DNA of 64,000 nucleotides, taken from the NCBI GenBank assembly GCA_902826095.1, contig CADEDN010000009.1, forward strand, positions 62,001 through 126,000, in the 5' to 3' direction. The notes beneath the pieces are model-generated. The model did no database searches and had not been told where the DNA came from. It saw nothing but the letters and a program-made list of their open reading frames with translations. This document shows, piece after piece, positions 45,966-53,817 of this stretch (position 1 is its first letter; each line of letters starts with the position of its first letter). The DNA comes from an uncultured Alphaproteobacteria bacterium (lineage in GTDB: Bacteria > Pseudomonadota > Alphaproteobacteria > Caulobacterales > Parvularculaceae). The translations under genes and the position numbers were made by a program.

Positions 45966-46000
45966 AAGCGCCCGCCCGGGAGGGGTCGGGGCGGGCGCTT
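45966..46000. terminator. Bidirectional intrinsic terminator between suhB and hsp20
   Basis: A perfect 12-bp stem, AAGCGCCCGCCC with GGGCGGGCGCTT, has an 11-base loop. It starts 13 bases after the suhB stop, and the convergent hsp20 stop is 44 bases away. The AA/TT ends give only a short U-tract in either direction. Confidence 0.7.
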
Positions 46001-46043
46001 CCGGTCACCATCGTCAGGGGCGGACGATGTCTGGATAAGCCGA

Positions 46044-46502
46044 TCAGGCCGCGTTTGAAGTCTTCAGGACTTCAATCTTCGCGCCGGACGGGCTGATTTC
46101 GATCTTCCTCGGCTTCATCGCTTCTGGGATCTCCCGGCGAAGTTCGATGTTCAGCAAACCGTTTGCGAGGCTGGCGCCGTCAATCCTGACGTGATCGGCA
46201 AGCTGGAAACGACGCTCAAAGGAACGACCAGCAATGCCCTGGTGAAGATAGGTGCGGGCTTCGTCATTTTCGGATCGCGAGCCGACGATTTTCAACGAAT
46301 TCTCATGCAACTCAATGTCGATATCACGGTCGGCAAAACCGGCGACGGCAAGCGTGATCCGATACCGGTCCTCATCAACGCGCTCGATATTGTAAGGGGG
46401 ATATCCTGTCGCCTCGGACTTGCCGAGCGAGTCAATCAGATCGAACATCCTGTCGAAGCCCACCGTCGTGCGATAGAGGGGGGTTAGGTCGTAACTGCGC
46501 AT
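46044..46502 (-). CDS. Small heat-shock protein Hsp20 (IbpA-like)
   Basis: A 152-residue alpha-crystallin chaperone. The short N-terminus has RTTVGFDRMFDLID, as in rhizobial class A Hsp20s, then the crystallin domain (about 40-130) with YRITLAVAGFADRDIDIEL, and the closing ANGLLNIELRREIPE with the conserved Gly-x-Leu motif. It binds unfolding proteins. ATG 46502 follows AAGGAGG at ideal spacing; the frame extends eight residues upstream through that site. The leader contains a ROSE-type hairpin and an RpoH promoter, both annotated separately. Confidence 0.93.
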   Translation of the reverse strand: MRSYDLTPLYRTTVGFDRMFDLIDSLGKSEATGYPPYNIERVDEDRYRITLAVAGFADRDIDIELHENSLKIVGSRSENDEARTYLHQGIAGRSFERRFQLADHVRIDGASLANGLLNIELRREIPEAMKPRKIEISPSGAKIEVLKTSNAA

Positions 46503-46595
46503 GAAAGTCCTCCTTTTCGAAAGCAAGGTCTGGTTTGCCGCTGCGCCGCCCTGCGCGGGCCGGCTTGCGGAATTCGGAGCCGATTGGCCTCCGAT
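46503..46595 (-). promoter_or_regulatory. ROSE-type RNA thermometer in the hsp20 leader
   Basis: In the minus-strand RNA the last hairpin (46509-46528) pairs CCUU-G-CUUU with AAAGGAGG across a three-base CGA loop, leaving one G bulged within the UUGCU. This is the signature of ROSE thermometers, in which a bulged G makes the Shine-Dalgarno helix melt on heating. The Shine-Dalgarno AAGGAGG is the 3' arm and the ATG is six bases further. Two GC-rich hairpins upstream (around CGGAG/CTCCG and GCCG/CGGC) complete the usual multi-stem leader of about 90 bases. Confidence 0.8.
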
Positions 46596-46602
46596 GGGTT
46601 CT

Positions 46603-46630
46603 AGGTAGGCGCCGATTTCGACTGTTCAAG
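46603..46630 (-). promoter_or_regulatory. RpoH (sigma-32) promoter of hsp20
   Basis: On the minus strand CTTG is followed by exactly 17 bases and then CCTACCT. The alphaproteobacterial RpoH consensus is CTTG-N17/18-CYTATNT; only one defined -10 base differs. The predicted start, about 46595, gives a leader of about 90 bases that begins just before the ROSE structure. Confidence 0.75.
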
Positions 46631-46706
46631 GGGGCGCTTGCCTCGCGCGCGCGGAACCATGTTAGTGTCGGCGGCGCCCCAAAGGTCCAGGCAACGGCCC
46701 TTGAAA

Positions 46707-47573
46707 ATGCAGTTTCGGCCAATTCTTCTTTGCGCGGCGCTGATGTCGCTCGGCGGCTGCGGCGAGCGCGGGCCGACCGAGACGCCCTCCGCTCCGCCCC
46801 AGGCGTCGGCGCCCGATGCGGCGACGCTTCTTGACGCCGCGATCGCCGGTCCGGCGCGGAGCAAGGAAGACCGCGCCCGCGATCAATGGCGACACCCGAA
46901 AGAAACGCTGCAGTTTTTCGGCGTCGATCCGACCATGACCGTCGTCGAAGTCTGGCCGGGCGCGGGCTGGTATGCGAGAATTCTGGCGCCCTATCTCAAA
47001 TCAGGCGGGGGCGTTTATTACGCCGCGCAAATCGACCCACGATCGAATGAGCGCGCCGGGACGTTGGTCGAACAGTTCAAGGCCGAGTTTTCCGACAGGG
47101 ATTTGTTCGGCGATGTTCGCGTTACGACGCTCGGCGACGGTGAGTTGGCGCCGGCCGGCTCGGCCGACGCCGTGCTGACCTTTCGCAATGTCCATAATTG
47201 GGCGGCGAGCGGCGACGCGGACGAACATTTCAAGGCGATCTTCGCAGCGCTGAAACCGGGCGGCATCCTCGGCGTTGTTGATCATCGCGCAAGTGAAGGC
47301 GCCTCTGACGAGGATGTTTCTTCCGGCTACATGACAGAATCGGCGGTCAGGAAGATCGCGGAGGAGGCGGGTTTTGAGTTCGTCGCAGCGACGGAGATCA
47401 ACGCCAATCCAAAGGATACGAAGGACCACCCGTTCGGCGTCTGGACGCTGCCGCCCGTCAGGCGGTCATCGCCGTCCGCGGGTCAGATTGATCCGGCGTT
47501 CGATCGAACAAAATATGATTCGATCGGCGAGAGCGATCGAATGACGCTAAAGTTCATGAAACCGCGCTCATGA
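46707..47573 (+). CDS. Lipoprotein with class I SAM-methyltransferase fold (COG4798-like)
   Basis: 288 residues. The N-terminus MQFRPILLCAALMSLGGC is a lipoprotein signal (lipobox LGGC), followed by a proline/alanine linker and a Rossmann methyltransferase-like domain. That domain contains VVEVWPGAGWYARILAPYL, the SAM-binding motif region; the later ADAVLTFRNVHNW and LKPGGILGVVDHRAS fit motifs IV-VI. Export is odd because SAM is cytoplasmic, so the enzyme may use another ligand. The upstream frame to 46638 would bury the signal peptide. It is the first of three overlapping genes (methyltransferase-like, SCP2-like, hydrolase). Confidence 0.82.
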   Translation: MQFRPILLCAALMSLGGCGERGPTETPSAPPQASAPDAATLLDAAIAGPARSKEDRARDQWRHPKETLQFFGVDPTMTVVEVWPGAGWYARILAPYLKSGGGVYYAAQIDPRSNERAGTLVEQFKAEFSDRDLFGDVRVTTLGDGELAPAGSADAVLTFRNVHNWAASGDADEHFKAIFAALKPGGILGVVDHRASEGASDEDVSSGYMTESAVRKIAEEAGFEFVAATEINANPKDTKDHPFGVWTLPPVRRSSPSAGQIDPAFDRTKYDSIGESDRMTLKFMKPRS

Positions 47574-47869
47574 CCGCGGGACTAGCCGAGGCGGCGGCGG
47601 CGGCGTTCAGGCGCGGCTTCGGCGGCGTCCTGAAAATCGAGCCCGAGGAAGGGCCGCCAATCTATGTCGACGGGCGCGCCGACCTCTGCGTCATCAGCGA
47701 TGCGCCGCTCGATGTCGAACCCGATTGCGTTTGGTGCGCCGCAAAGGAAACGCTCGAACGCGCATTTGAGAGCGGACGGGGGCTCGAAAGCGCCTATCTT
47801 TCGGGCCGGCTCAAGATCGCCGGCGACATGAGCCTTATGGCGCGGCTGAGCATGGAGGGTTCGCGATAG
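47570..47869 (+). CDS. SCP2 sterol-carrier domain-like small protein
   Basis: A 99-residue protein that resembles a single SCP2-type lipid-binding domain. The clearest part is the C-terminal YLSGRLKIAGDMSLMARL, a typical SCP2 ending, plus the hydrophobic strand VWCAAKETLERAFESG. It overlaps the preceding gene by ATGA and ends with TAG, of which TA is shared with the apparent AUA start of the next gene. It is likely to bind a lipid or acyl-CoA made or used by its operon partners, which is inference. Confidence 0.75.
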   Translation: MTAGLAEAAAAAFRRGFGGVLKIEPEEGPPIYVDGRADLCVISDAPLDVEPDCVWCAAKETLERAFESGRGLESAYLSGRLKIAGDMSLMARLSMEGSR

Positions 47870-48825
47870 CCGACTTCATCAAGATTCAGGCGAACCCGGT
47901 CCCGTCTGGCGGCGAAGCGATCGATTTTCGCGGCGCGGATGGCGGCCAGCTGCGCGCGGCACTGTTCCCGGCGGAAGGCGCGCGGGCGACAGTCGTTCTG
48001 ATGGGCGGACGCTCTGAATTCATTGAAAAATATTTTGAAGTCATCAGCGATCTGCAGCAACGGGGTTTTGCCGTTGCGACCATGGATTGGCGCGGCCAAG
48101 GGCTCTCCGAGCGGCTGCTGCCGGTGCGCGAAAAGGGCCACATCCGCGATTTCGGCGTCTTTCGGTCGGATCTGCGATTGTTCGTTGAGGAGATTGTGAA
48201 GAAGCGGTTTGCCGGTCCCTTTGTCCTGCTTTCGCATTCGATGGGCGGGACCCCGGCCCTTCAGCTTCTCGCGGACGGCGACGAGACCTATTGCGCCGCT
48301 GTTCTTTGCTCGCCGATGACCCGCCTCTTTGACGGCCTTTTGCGCAGAATTGGCGTGCGTCTGCTTGCGCAAGCCGCGACGCGCATCGGCCTTTCGCGAA
48401 ATGCCGTCGCCGGCGTCAAGGAGCACTCGATGGCGTTCGAGGGAAACAATCTGACCTCCGACAGGACGAGGCATGAACGCTTCAGGGCCCTGCAGTCGGC
48501 GGCGCCGAACGCCACCATCCGCGAACCGACTTACGGCTGGATTCGGGCGGCGACCGAGGCGATGGACGATCTGCACCGGCCGGGCCGCTTTGCGCGCCTC
48601 AAGACGCCGACCCTGATTGTCTCCGCGGGGAACGATCATCTCGTCCGGTCAAGCGACCATCGCCTTCTCGCGGGGCAGAGCCCGCTGATCGACTGTGTGA
48701 CCATTGACGGCGCCCTTCATGAAATCATGATGGAGCGCGAAGAAATCCGAAACCGGTTCTGGCAAGCGTTTGACTCGTTCGTCGACCCGAAGGTCGCGAG
48801 TGCTGCGGAAATGACGCAGGCGTGA
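47866..48825 (+). CDS. Alpha/beta hydrolase (lysophospholipase/monoacylglycerol lipase-like), apparent AUA start
   Basis: 319 residues if read from ATA at 47866. The fold has IDFRGADGGQLRAALFP, VVLMGGRSEFIEKYFEV, ATMDWRGQGLSE, nucleophile elbow LLSHSMGGTPALQ, SAGNDHLVRSSDH with the acid, and GALHEIMMER with the His. The first ATG is at 48001, but it begins in the middle of the oxyanion strand and loses the first two strands. No ATG, GTG or TTG lies in frame between 47770 and 48001. GGAGGG stands six bases before the ATA. The codon overlaps the preceding TAG (ATAG), the usual coupled geometry with G changed to A. A draft-sequence error is the main alternative. Confidence 0.8.
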   Translation: MADFIKIQANPVPSGGEAIDFRGADGGQLRAALFPAEGARATVVLMGGRSEFIEKYFEVISDLQQRGFAVATMDWRGQGLSERLLPVREKGHIRDFGVFRSDLRLFVEEIVKKRFAGPFVLLSHSMGGTPALQLLADGDETYCAAVLCSPMTRLFDGLLRRIGVRLLAQAATRIGLSRNAVAGVKEHSMAFEGNNLTSDRTRHERFRALQSAAPNATIREPTYGWIRAATEAMDDLHRPGRFARLKTPTLIVSAGNDHLVRSSDHRLLAGQSPLIDCVTIDGALHEIMMEREEIRNRFWQAFDSFVDPKVASAAEMTQA

Positions 48826-49412
48826 AAAACCGCCGCACGTCGCCACATCAAAGTCGCATCCCCGCCGCAAACGCGTTACATTATATATATCGGTCGGCGG
48901 CGCCGGATTCCCATCACATGGGCGTCCTATAAAAGGAAAATTAAGCTCCGACGCGTTAACCTTCTGCCCGCGCCGATCACCCGGAGACCGGCGCGCAGAG
49001 AAAGCCCAATTGGGCGGCACGCCGGGGCGCCGAGCAGGCGCAACAGAAGTGACGGAGCGAAAAACGCTGACTTTTCAAGGTTGAAATTCGAGTTAACCCG
49101 GGTCGTTCGATGGCGAATGCATCAGGCCAGCGGCCGGGTCTTCCTAAGGAAGCCCCGGCTTGCAGTGAAGGCTCCAGTTCCCACATTGCATATGGGGGAA
49201 GGGTTCGCACAAGTCGCGCCGCGCATTTCGCGCGTCAACAAATCGAATCAGCGGCGAATGCGCGGGCCGCTCGGCACGGTCGGCGGGGCGGGGATCATGT
49301 CGATCCGCGCCTTTTTTATTTCCGGGCGCTCATTGAGAGCGCGCGGTTCTTCGGCGGCGACGAACGGCGCCTTTGAGGCGAGGCGCCAGAACAAGGAAGT
49401 GAGCGTAGCACC
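48826..49412. other. 587-base leader region upstream of prkA
   Basis: No ORF with coding character is seen. The segment 48880-48955 is AT-rich for this window (TATATATAT, then CCTATAAAAGGAAAATTAAG) and is the best place for a promoter, but no clear -35/-10 pair or EcfG-type pair was found. A 12-bp palindrome GCCCAATTGGGC lies at 49004-49015. The prkA ribosome-binding site is weak (AAGGAAG, about 14 bases before the ATG). Confidence 0.5.
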
Positions 49413-51359
49413 ATGACTGACAATCTCGACGTCTTTGACCTCTTCTCGGAGAGCTATTCGCGCGTAAAGCAGGAAGCGATGAGCTTGCGCGACTATCTTC
49501 TTTCCGCGCGCGACGACGAGATGCTCTATGCATCGCCGGCCGAGCGCATGGTCAAAGCGATCGGCGAACCGGAACTCATCGACACGTCGAAAGACCCCCG
49601 CCTGTCGCGGATCTTCTTCAACCGAACCATTCGCCGCTATAAGGCGTTCGAAGGTTTTTACGGCATGGAAGATACGATCGAGCGGATCGTTTCTTACTTT
49701 CGCCATGCCGGCCAGGGTCTCGAGGAAAAGCGCCAGATCATCTATCTGCTCGGCCCGGTCGGCGGCGGCAAATCCTCGCTCGCCGAGCGGCTGAAAGACC
49801 TCATGGAGGTCAATCCGATTTATGTCCTGAAAGCGGGCAAGGAAATCTCGCCGGTCTTTGAAAGCCCGCTCGGCCTCTTCCAGTCCGAAGAGCTGAAATC
49901 GCTGCTCGCCGACAAATACGGGATTGAAAAGCGGCGCCTCACCGGCGTCATGAGCCCCTGGGCGGTCAAGCGCCTCGACGAGTTCGGCGGCGACATCTCG
50001 AAGTTCGAGGTTGTCCGTCTCTATCCGTCAAAGCTCCGCCAGATCGGCATCGCCAAGACCGAGCCTGGCGATGAAAACAATCAGGACATTTCGGCGCTGA
50101 CCGGCAAGGTCGACATCCGAAAGCTCGAGCATTTCAGCCAGTCGGATTCCGACGCCTATTCCTATTCCGGCGGGCTTTGCCGCGCGAACCAGGGACTTCT
50201 TGAGTTCGTCGAGATGTTCAAGGCGCCGATCAAGGTCCTGCATCCGCTTTTGACCGCGACGCAGGAAGGAAACTACATCGGCACCGAGTCGCTTGGACCG
50301 ATCCCGTTCAACGGCGTCATCCTCGCCCATTCGAATGAGAGCGAGTGGATCCAGTTCCGCAACAACAAGAACAACGAAGCCTTCCTCGACCGCATCAGCG
50401 TCATCAAGGTCCCTTATTGCCTGCGCGTCACGGAAGAGCGCCAAATCTACCAGAAACTGCTCACCAGCTCGGAACTCGCCAGGGCCGCCTGCGCACCGGA
50501 AACGCTCGATCTTCTCGCGCGGTTCTCCGTGCTGACCCGCCTCAAGGAGCACGAGAACTCGAACCTTTATTCGAAGCTGCGCGTCTATGACGGCGAGAAG
50601 CTGAAGGATTCAGATCCCAAAGCCAAGACGATGCAGGAATATCGCGACGCGGCCGGCATCGACGAGGGGATGGAAGGGGTTTCGACGCGCTTTGCCTACA
50701 AGGTCCTGTCGGAGACATTCAACTTCGACACGGACGAGGTCGCGGCCGATCCTGTTCACCTGATGTATGTGCTCGAAACCGCCATCAAGCGCGAGCAGCA
50801 CGCCGACGAAGTCGAGAAGAAATATCTTGAATTCATCAAGGAAGACCTCTCGAAGCGCTACGCCGACTTCATCGGCAAGGAGATCCAGAAGGCGTATCTT
50901 GAATCCTATTCGGAATACGGCCAGAACCTTTTCGATCGCTATATTTCCTATGCCGACGCGTGGATCGAGGACCAGGATTTCAAGGACCCGGACACCGGCC
51001 AATTGCTCGACCGGCAGACCTTGGACGCGGAGCTTTCGAAGATCGAGAAGCCCGCGGGCATCGCGAACCCGAAGGACTTCCGCAACGAGGTCGTCAAATT
51101 CACCTTGCGGGCGCGCGCCGCGAACGCCGGCAAGAACCCGGCCTGGACGTCCTATGAAAAGCTCCGCAACGTCATCGAAAAGCGGATGTTCAGCCAGGTC
51201 GAAGACCTTCTCCCGGTCATTTCCTTCGATTCGAAGAAGGACAGCGACACCGAGAAGAAGCACGAGAACTTCGTCGACCGCATGACCGAGCGCGGCTACA
51301 CGTCGCGGCAAGTCCGGCGTTTGGTCGAATGGTATATGCGCGTCAACAAGGCAGGTTAG
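49413..51359 (+). CDS. prkA: PrkA-type serine protein kinase (YeaG)
   Basis: A 648-residue protein. The N-terminal AAA-like domain has the P-loop LLGPVGGGKSSLAERL (about 109-124), and the C-terminal PrkA kinase-like domain follows. YGMEDTIERIVSYFRHAGQGLEEKRQ and SESEWIQFRNNKNNEAFLDRISVIKVPY-like sequence are characteristic of the family. In enterobacteria YeaG works with YeaH in stationary phase and nitrogen starvation. Full length fits (about 640). It is the first gene of a plus-strand operon that ends with spoVR. Confidence 0.95.
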   Translation: MTDNLDVFDLFSESYSRVKQEAMSLRDYLLSARDDEMLYASPAERMVKAIGEPELIDTSKDPRLSRIFFNRTIRRYKAFEGFYGMEDTIERIVSYFRHAGQGLEEKRQIIYLLGPVGGGKSSLAERLKDLMEVNPIYVLKAGKEISPVFESPLGLFQSEELKSLLADKYGIEKRRLTGVMSPWAVKRLDEFGGDISKFEVVRLYPSKLRQIGIAKTEPGDENNQDISALTGKVDIRKLEHFSQSDSDAYSYSGGLCRANQGLLEFVEMFKAPIKVLHPLLTATQEGNYIGTESLGPIPFNGVILAHSNESEWIQFRNNKNNEAFLDRISVIKVPYCLRVTEERQIYQKLLTSSELARAACAPETLDLLARFSVLTRLKEHENSNLYSKLRVYDGEKLKDSDPKAKTMQEYRDAAGIDEGMEGVSTRFAYKVLSETFNFDTDEVAADPVHLMYVLETAIKREQHADEVEKKYLEFIKEDLSKRYADFIGKEIQKAYLESYSEYGQNLFDRYISYADAWIEDQDFKDPDTGQLLDRQTLDAELSKIEKPAGIANPKDFRNEVVKFTLRARAANAGKNPAWTSYEKLRNVIEKRMFSQVEDLLPVISFDSKKDSDTEKKHENFVDRMTERGYTSRQVRRLVEWYMRVNKAG

Positions 51360-51373
51360 GAGGGATTGGGGAC

Positions 51374-51432
51374 TAGGGATTAGGGACGAGTTCGGTCGAT
51401 CCTAATCCCTAATACCTAATCCCTAATCCCTA
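51374..51432. repeat. Inverted heptamer array A (TAGGGAT/ATCCCTA) at the yeaH ribosome-binding site
   Basis: Between the prkA stop and the yeaH ATG, copies of TAGGGAT run one way (51374-51386) and copies of CTAATCC/ATCCCTA run the other way (about 51400-51432). The ends 51374-51386 and 51420-51432 are a perfect 13-bp inverted repeat, and the array reaches the ATG at 51432. No Shine-Dalgarno remains upstream of yeaH. In RNA the region could fold as a long hairpin. Confidence 0.85.
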
Positions 51433-52754
51433 TGAATCACTTCAACTTCATCGACCGCCGCAAGAACCCGAAGGGCAAGTCGCTCGGCAATCGCCAGCGT
51501 TTCCTTCGGCGCGCGCGCGTGCAGATCAAGGAAGCGGTGAACAAGTCGATCCGCGACCGCTCGGTGAAGGACCTCGACAGCGGCGAAAAGATCACCATTC
51601 CGTCGAAGTCGACGTCGGAGCCGCGGTTCCGGCTGAATCCTGAAGCCGGAACGCGCGAATGGGCGGCGCCGGGCAACAAGGAGTTCGGGGTCGGCGACAA
51701 AATCAAGAAACCGCCAAAACAGGGCGGCAAAGGCGGCGGCAAGGACGCGTCTGATTCAGGCGAGAGCGAAGACCAGTTCCAGTTCACGCTGACGCAGGAA
51801 GAATTCCTCGACATTTTCTTCGAGGACCTCGAACTGCCGAACCTTGTGAAGCGCTCGCTGAAGTCGATGAAGTCGACCGCGTATCGCCGCGCCGGCATCA
51901 CTGTCGCGGGCTCGCCGACCAACCTCAATCTTATCCGCACGATGCGCAACGCCCATGGCCGGCGCCTCGCCCTGAAGCGGCCGTCGAACCGCGAGATGAA
52001 TGAGTTGAAGGAGCGGCTTTTCGAACTCGAACGCATTTCCGAGCCGAGCGAGGCCGAGATCGCCGAAAAAATAGCGCTCCTCGAAAAACTGCAGGAAATG
52101 GAGGCGCGCCGCCGCTGGGCGCCGTTCATCGATCCGCTCGACGTCCGCTACAACGCCTTCGCGCCGACGCCGGTGCCGACAACCGCCGCCGTCATGTTCT
52201 GTCTGATGGACGTGTCGGGCTCGATGGGCGAGCGCGAGAAGGACCTCGCCAAGCGCTTTTATATGCTGCTCTACCTCTTTTTGAAGCGGCGCTATGAGCG
52301 GGTCGACGTCGTCTTCATCCGCCACACCCATCACGCCGAGGAAGTCGACGAAGAAACCTTTTTCTATTCGCGCCAGTCCGGCGGCACCGTCGTTTCGACC
52401 GCGCTTGAAAAAATGCTCGAAATCCAGCGCGAGCGCTATGCCGCATCGGAATGGAACATCTATGTCGCGCAGGCCTCCGACGGCTACACCCAGTCGGGCG
52501 ACGCCAAGCGCTGCGTCGAGATGCTCGACGAAGACGTGATGCCGATCAGCCAGTATTACGCCTATATCGAAATCCTCGACGAGCGCGAGCTTGAAGTCTT
52601 TTCCGACAAGGACAGCGGCGCCGAACTCTGGCGCGCCTATCGCACCTTCGCGCCGCGATGGAAGACCTTCGCGCAGACGCGCATCGCCAAACCGTCGGAC
52701 ATTTTCCCGGTGTTCAGGGAGCTGTTCGCGAAGAATGCGCGGGAGGCGGCGTGA
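51432..52754 (+). CDS. yeaH: YeaH/YhbH-family DUF444 protein
   Basis: A 440-residue protein, the usual partner of PrkA. The conserved N-terminus FIDRRKNPKGKSLGNRQRFLRRAR is followed by a Gly/Lys-rich linker. A VWA-like domain has the metal site LMDVSGSMGEREKDLAKRF (about 257-275) and VFIRHTHHAEEVDEETFFY. The family is needed with YeaG for its stress role. The ATG at 51432 has no Shine-Dalgarno, because a heptamer array occupies the leader (see repeat). It was kept because it gives the family N-terminus. Confidence 0.93.
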   Translation: MNHFNFIDRRKNPKGKSLGNRQRFLRRARVQIKEAVNKSIRDRSVKDLDSGEKITIPSKSTSEPRFRLNPEAGTREWAAPGNKEFGVGDKIKKPPKQGGKGGGKDASDSGESEDQFQFTLTQEEFLDIFFEDLELPNLVKRSLKSMKSTAYRRAGITVAGSPTNLNLIRTMRNAHGRRLALKRPSNREMNELKERLFELERISEPSEAEIAEKIALLEKLQEMEARRRWAPFIDPLDVRYNAFAPTPVPTTAAVMFCLMDVSGSMGEREKDLAKRFYMLLYLFLKRRYERVDVVFIRHTHHAEEVDEETFFYSRQSGGTVVSTALEKMLEIQRERYAASEWNIYVAQASDGYTQSGDAKRCVEMLDEDVMPISQYYAYIEILDERELEVFSDKDSGAELWRAYRTFAPRWKTFAQTRIAKPSDIFPVFRELFAKNAREAA

Positions 52755-52770
52755 GCGATCGCATCTTCCT

Positions 52771-53118
52771 ATGATAATTCAAGCGATAAGAGCCGCCTAT
52801 TGGATTCTCGCGTTAGCCGTTGCGGTATATAGCTTTCTTGTGATTGTGCCCATCCATTTTTTTGGCTTCCTTATGTCAATCGGTCACAATCAAGCTGCGG
52901 CGTCGCAAATTGGCATGCTCGCAATTTTTTCGCTCGCCATAATCATCGTCGTGACAATTCCAATGGTCTTTCTCGTAGCCGCAGCCAAGCTTTCCATAAA
53001 AATATCGACTGGTTGGATGGTCATCCCATTCGCCTCATTGTTTCTTCTGTTGCTTCATCCTGCGTCTATTCTCATTTGGTTTGATTACATTCGCGAACTC
53101 CTGGGCCGCCATTCATGA
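52771..53118 (+). CDS. Unrecognised AT-rich small membrane protein in the PrkA operon
   Basis: 115 residues with three hydrophobic segments (about 8-36, 46-70 and 83-104). I do not recognise the family. By eye its base composition is near half GC, far lower than its neighbours, and its codon use is unlike the rest of the window (many TTT, ATT and CTT codons). It begins 16 bases after yeaH with no clear ribosome-binding site and is followed by the AbiEii-type gene. It looks recently acquired. The longer frame from 52591 lies inside yeaH and is a shadow. Confidence 0.6.
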   Translation: MIIQAIRAAYWILALAVAVYSFLVIVPIHFFGFLMSIGHNQAAASQIGMLAIFSLAIIIVVTIPMVFLVAAAKLSIKISTGWMVIPFASLFLLLLHPASILIWFDYIRELLGRHS

Positions 53119-53139
53119 CCACCTGCCTGACACGCCACG

Positions 53140-53817
53140 ATGCCCGCTTTTGAGCCCCGCCTCGACATCCTGCTGCTGGCGCAGCGCGCGTTGTGGCCCG
53201 AACTCGCCGCGACGCCGTCCGGCTTCACGCTTTACGGCGGCACTGCGATCGCGCTGCAACTCGGCCACCGACAAAGCGTCGATTTTGATTTTTTCACGAC
53301 AGCTGATTTTAGCCCCGACGCCCTTAAGCGCGGCATTCCCTATCTCGCGGACGGGGAGGTGACGCAACGCGCCGAAAATACGCTGACCGTTCGCATCGAT
53401 CGCGGCGGTTCCGTTCTGCTTTCCTTTTTTAAGCCGCCTCATGTGAGGCCTCTCGCGCCGCCGCTCATCGCCGCGGACACGGGCCTTAAAGTCGCCGCGC
53501 TGGTTGACCTTGCGGGGCTAAAGGCCGACCTTGTGCAACAACGCGCGCAAGCGAAGGATTTTATCGATCTTGACGCGCTGATCGGCGCCGGGATATCGCT
53601 CGTCGCGGCGATGGCGGCGGCGCGCCTCATTCACGGCGACGACTATCGGCCGGAGATCACGTTGAAGGCGCTCTCCTATTTCGGCGACGGCGATTTGCCG
53701 ACGCTTGACGCGTCTGTGCGCAAACGTCTCTTGAAAGCCGTCGCCGGCGCCGATCTCCACAAGGTTCCCGGCGCCGTCTCGACGCTCTTGTCGCGTTATC
53801 GGAGGTCGGCGTCATGA
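53140..53817 (+). CDS. AbiEii/AbiGii-type nucleotidyltransferase toxin-like protein
   Basis: 225 residues with the DUF1814/AbiEii nucleotidyltransferase core. FTLYGGTAIALQLGHRQSVDFDFF (about 28-51) combines the GG-x-T/A motif with the D-x-D acidic pair. Further helices with KAALVDLAGLKADLVQQRAQAKDFIDL fit the family, which includes MenT-type and AbiE toxins that modify tRNA or NTPs. The small downstream gene overlapping it by four bases is the likely partner. Its codon use resembles the host. A toxin role is family knowledge; activity of this member is unproven. Confidence 0.8.
   Translation: MPAFEPRLDILLLAQRALWPELAATPSGFTLYGGTAIALQLGHRQSVDFDFFTTADFSPDALKRGIPYLADGEVTQRAENTLTVRIDRGGSVLLSFFKPPHVRPLAPPLIAADTGLKVAALVDLAGLKADLVQQRAQAKDFIDLDALIGAGISLVAAMAAARLIHGDDYRPEITLKALSYFGDGDLPTLDASVRKRLLKAVAGADLHKVPGAVSTLLSRYRRSAS

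Noticed and set aside
48001-48825. ATG 48001 as the true start of the alpha/beta hydrolase
   Set aside because: It would remove the first two beta strands, and there is no ribosome-binding site there; a strong one stands before the ATA at 47866.
48826-49412. An EcfG-type general stress promoter for prkA
   Set aside because: No GGAAC-N16/17-CGTT pair was found; the nearest match had the wrong spacing.
51374-51432. A CRISPR array
   Set aside because: Units are only 7 bases with no unique spacers, and no cas gene is in the window. The same holds for the arrays at 24823 and 58234.
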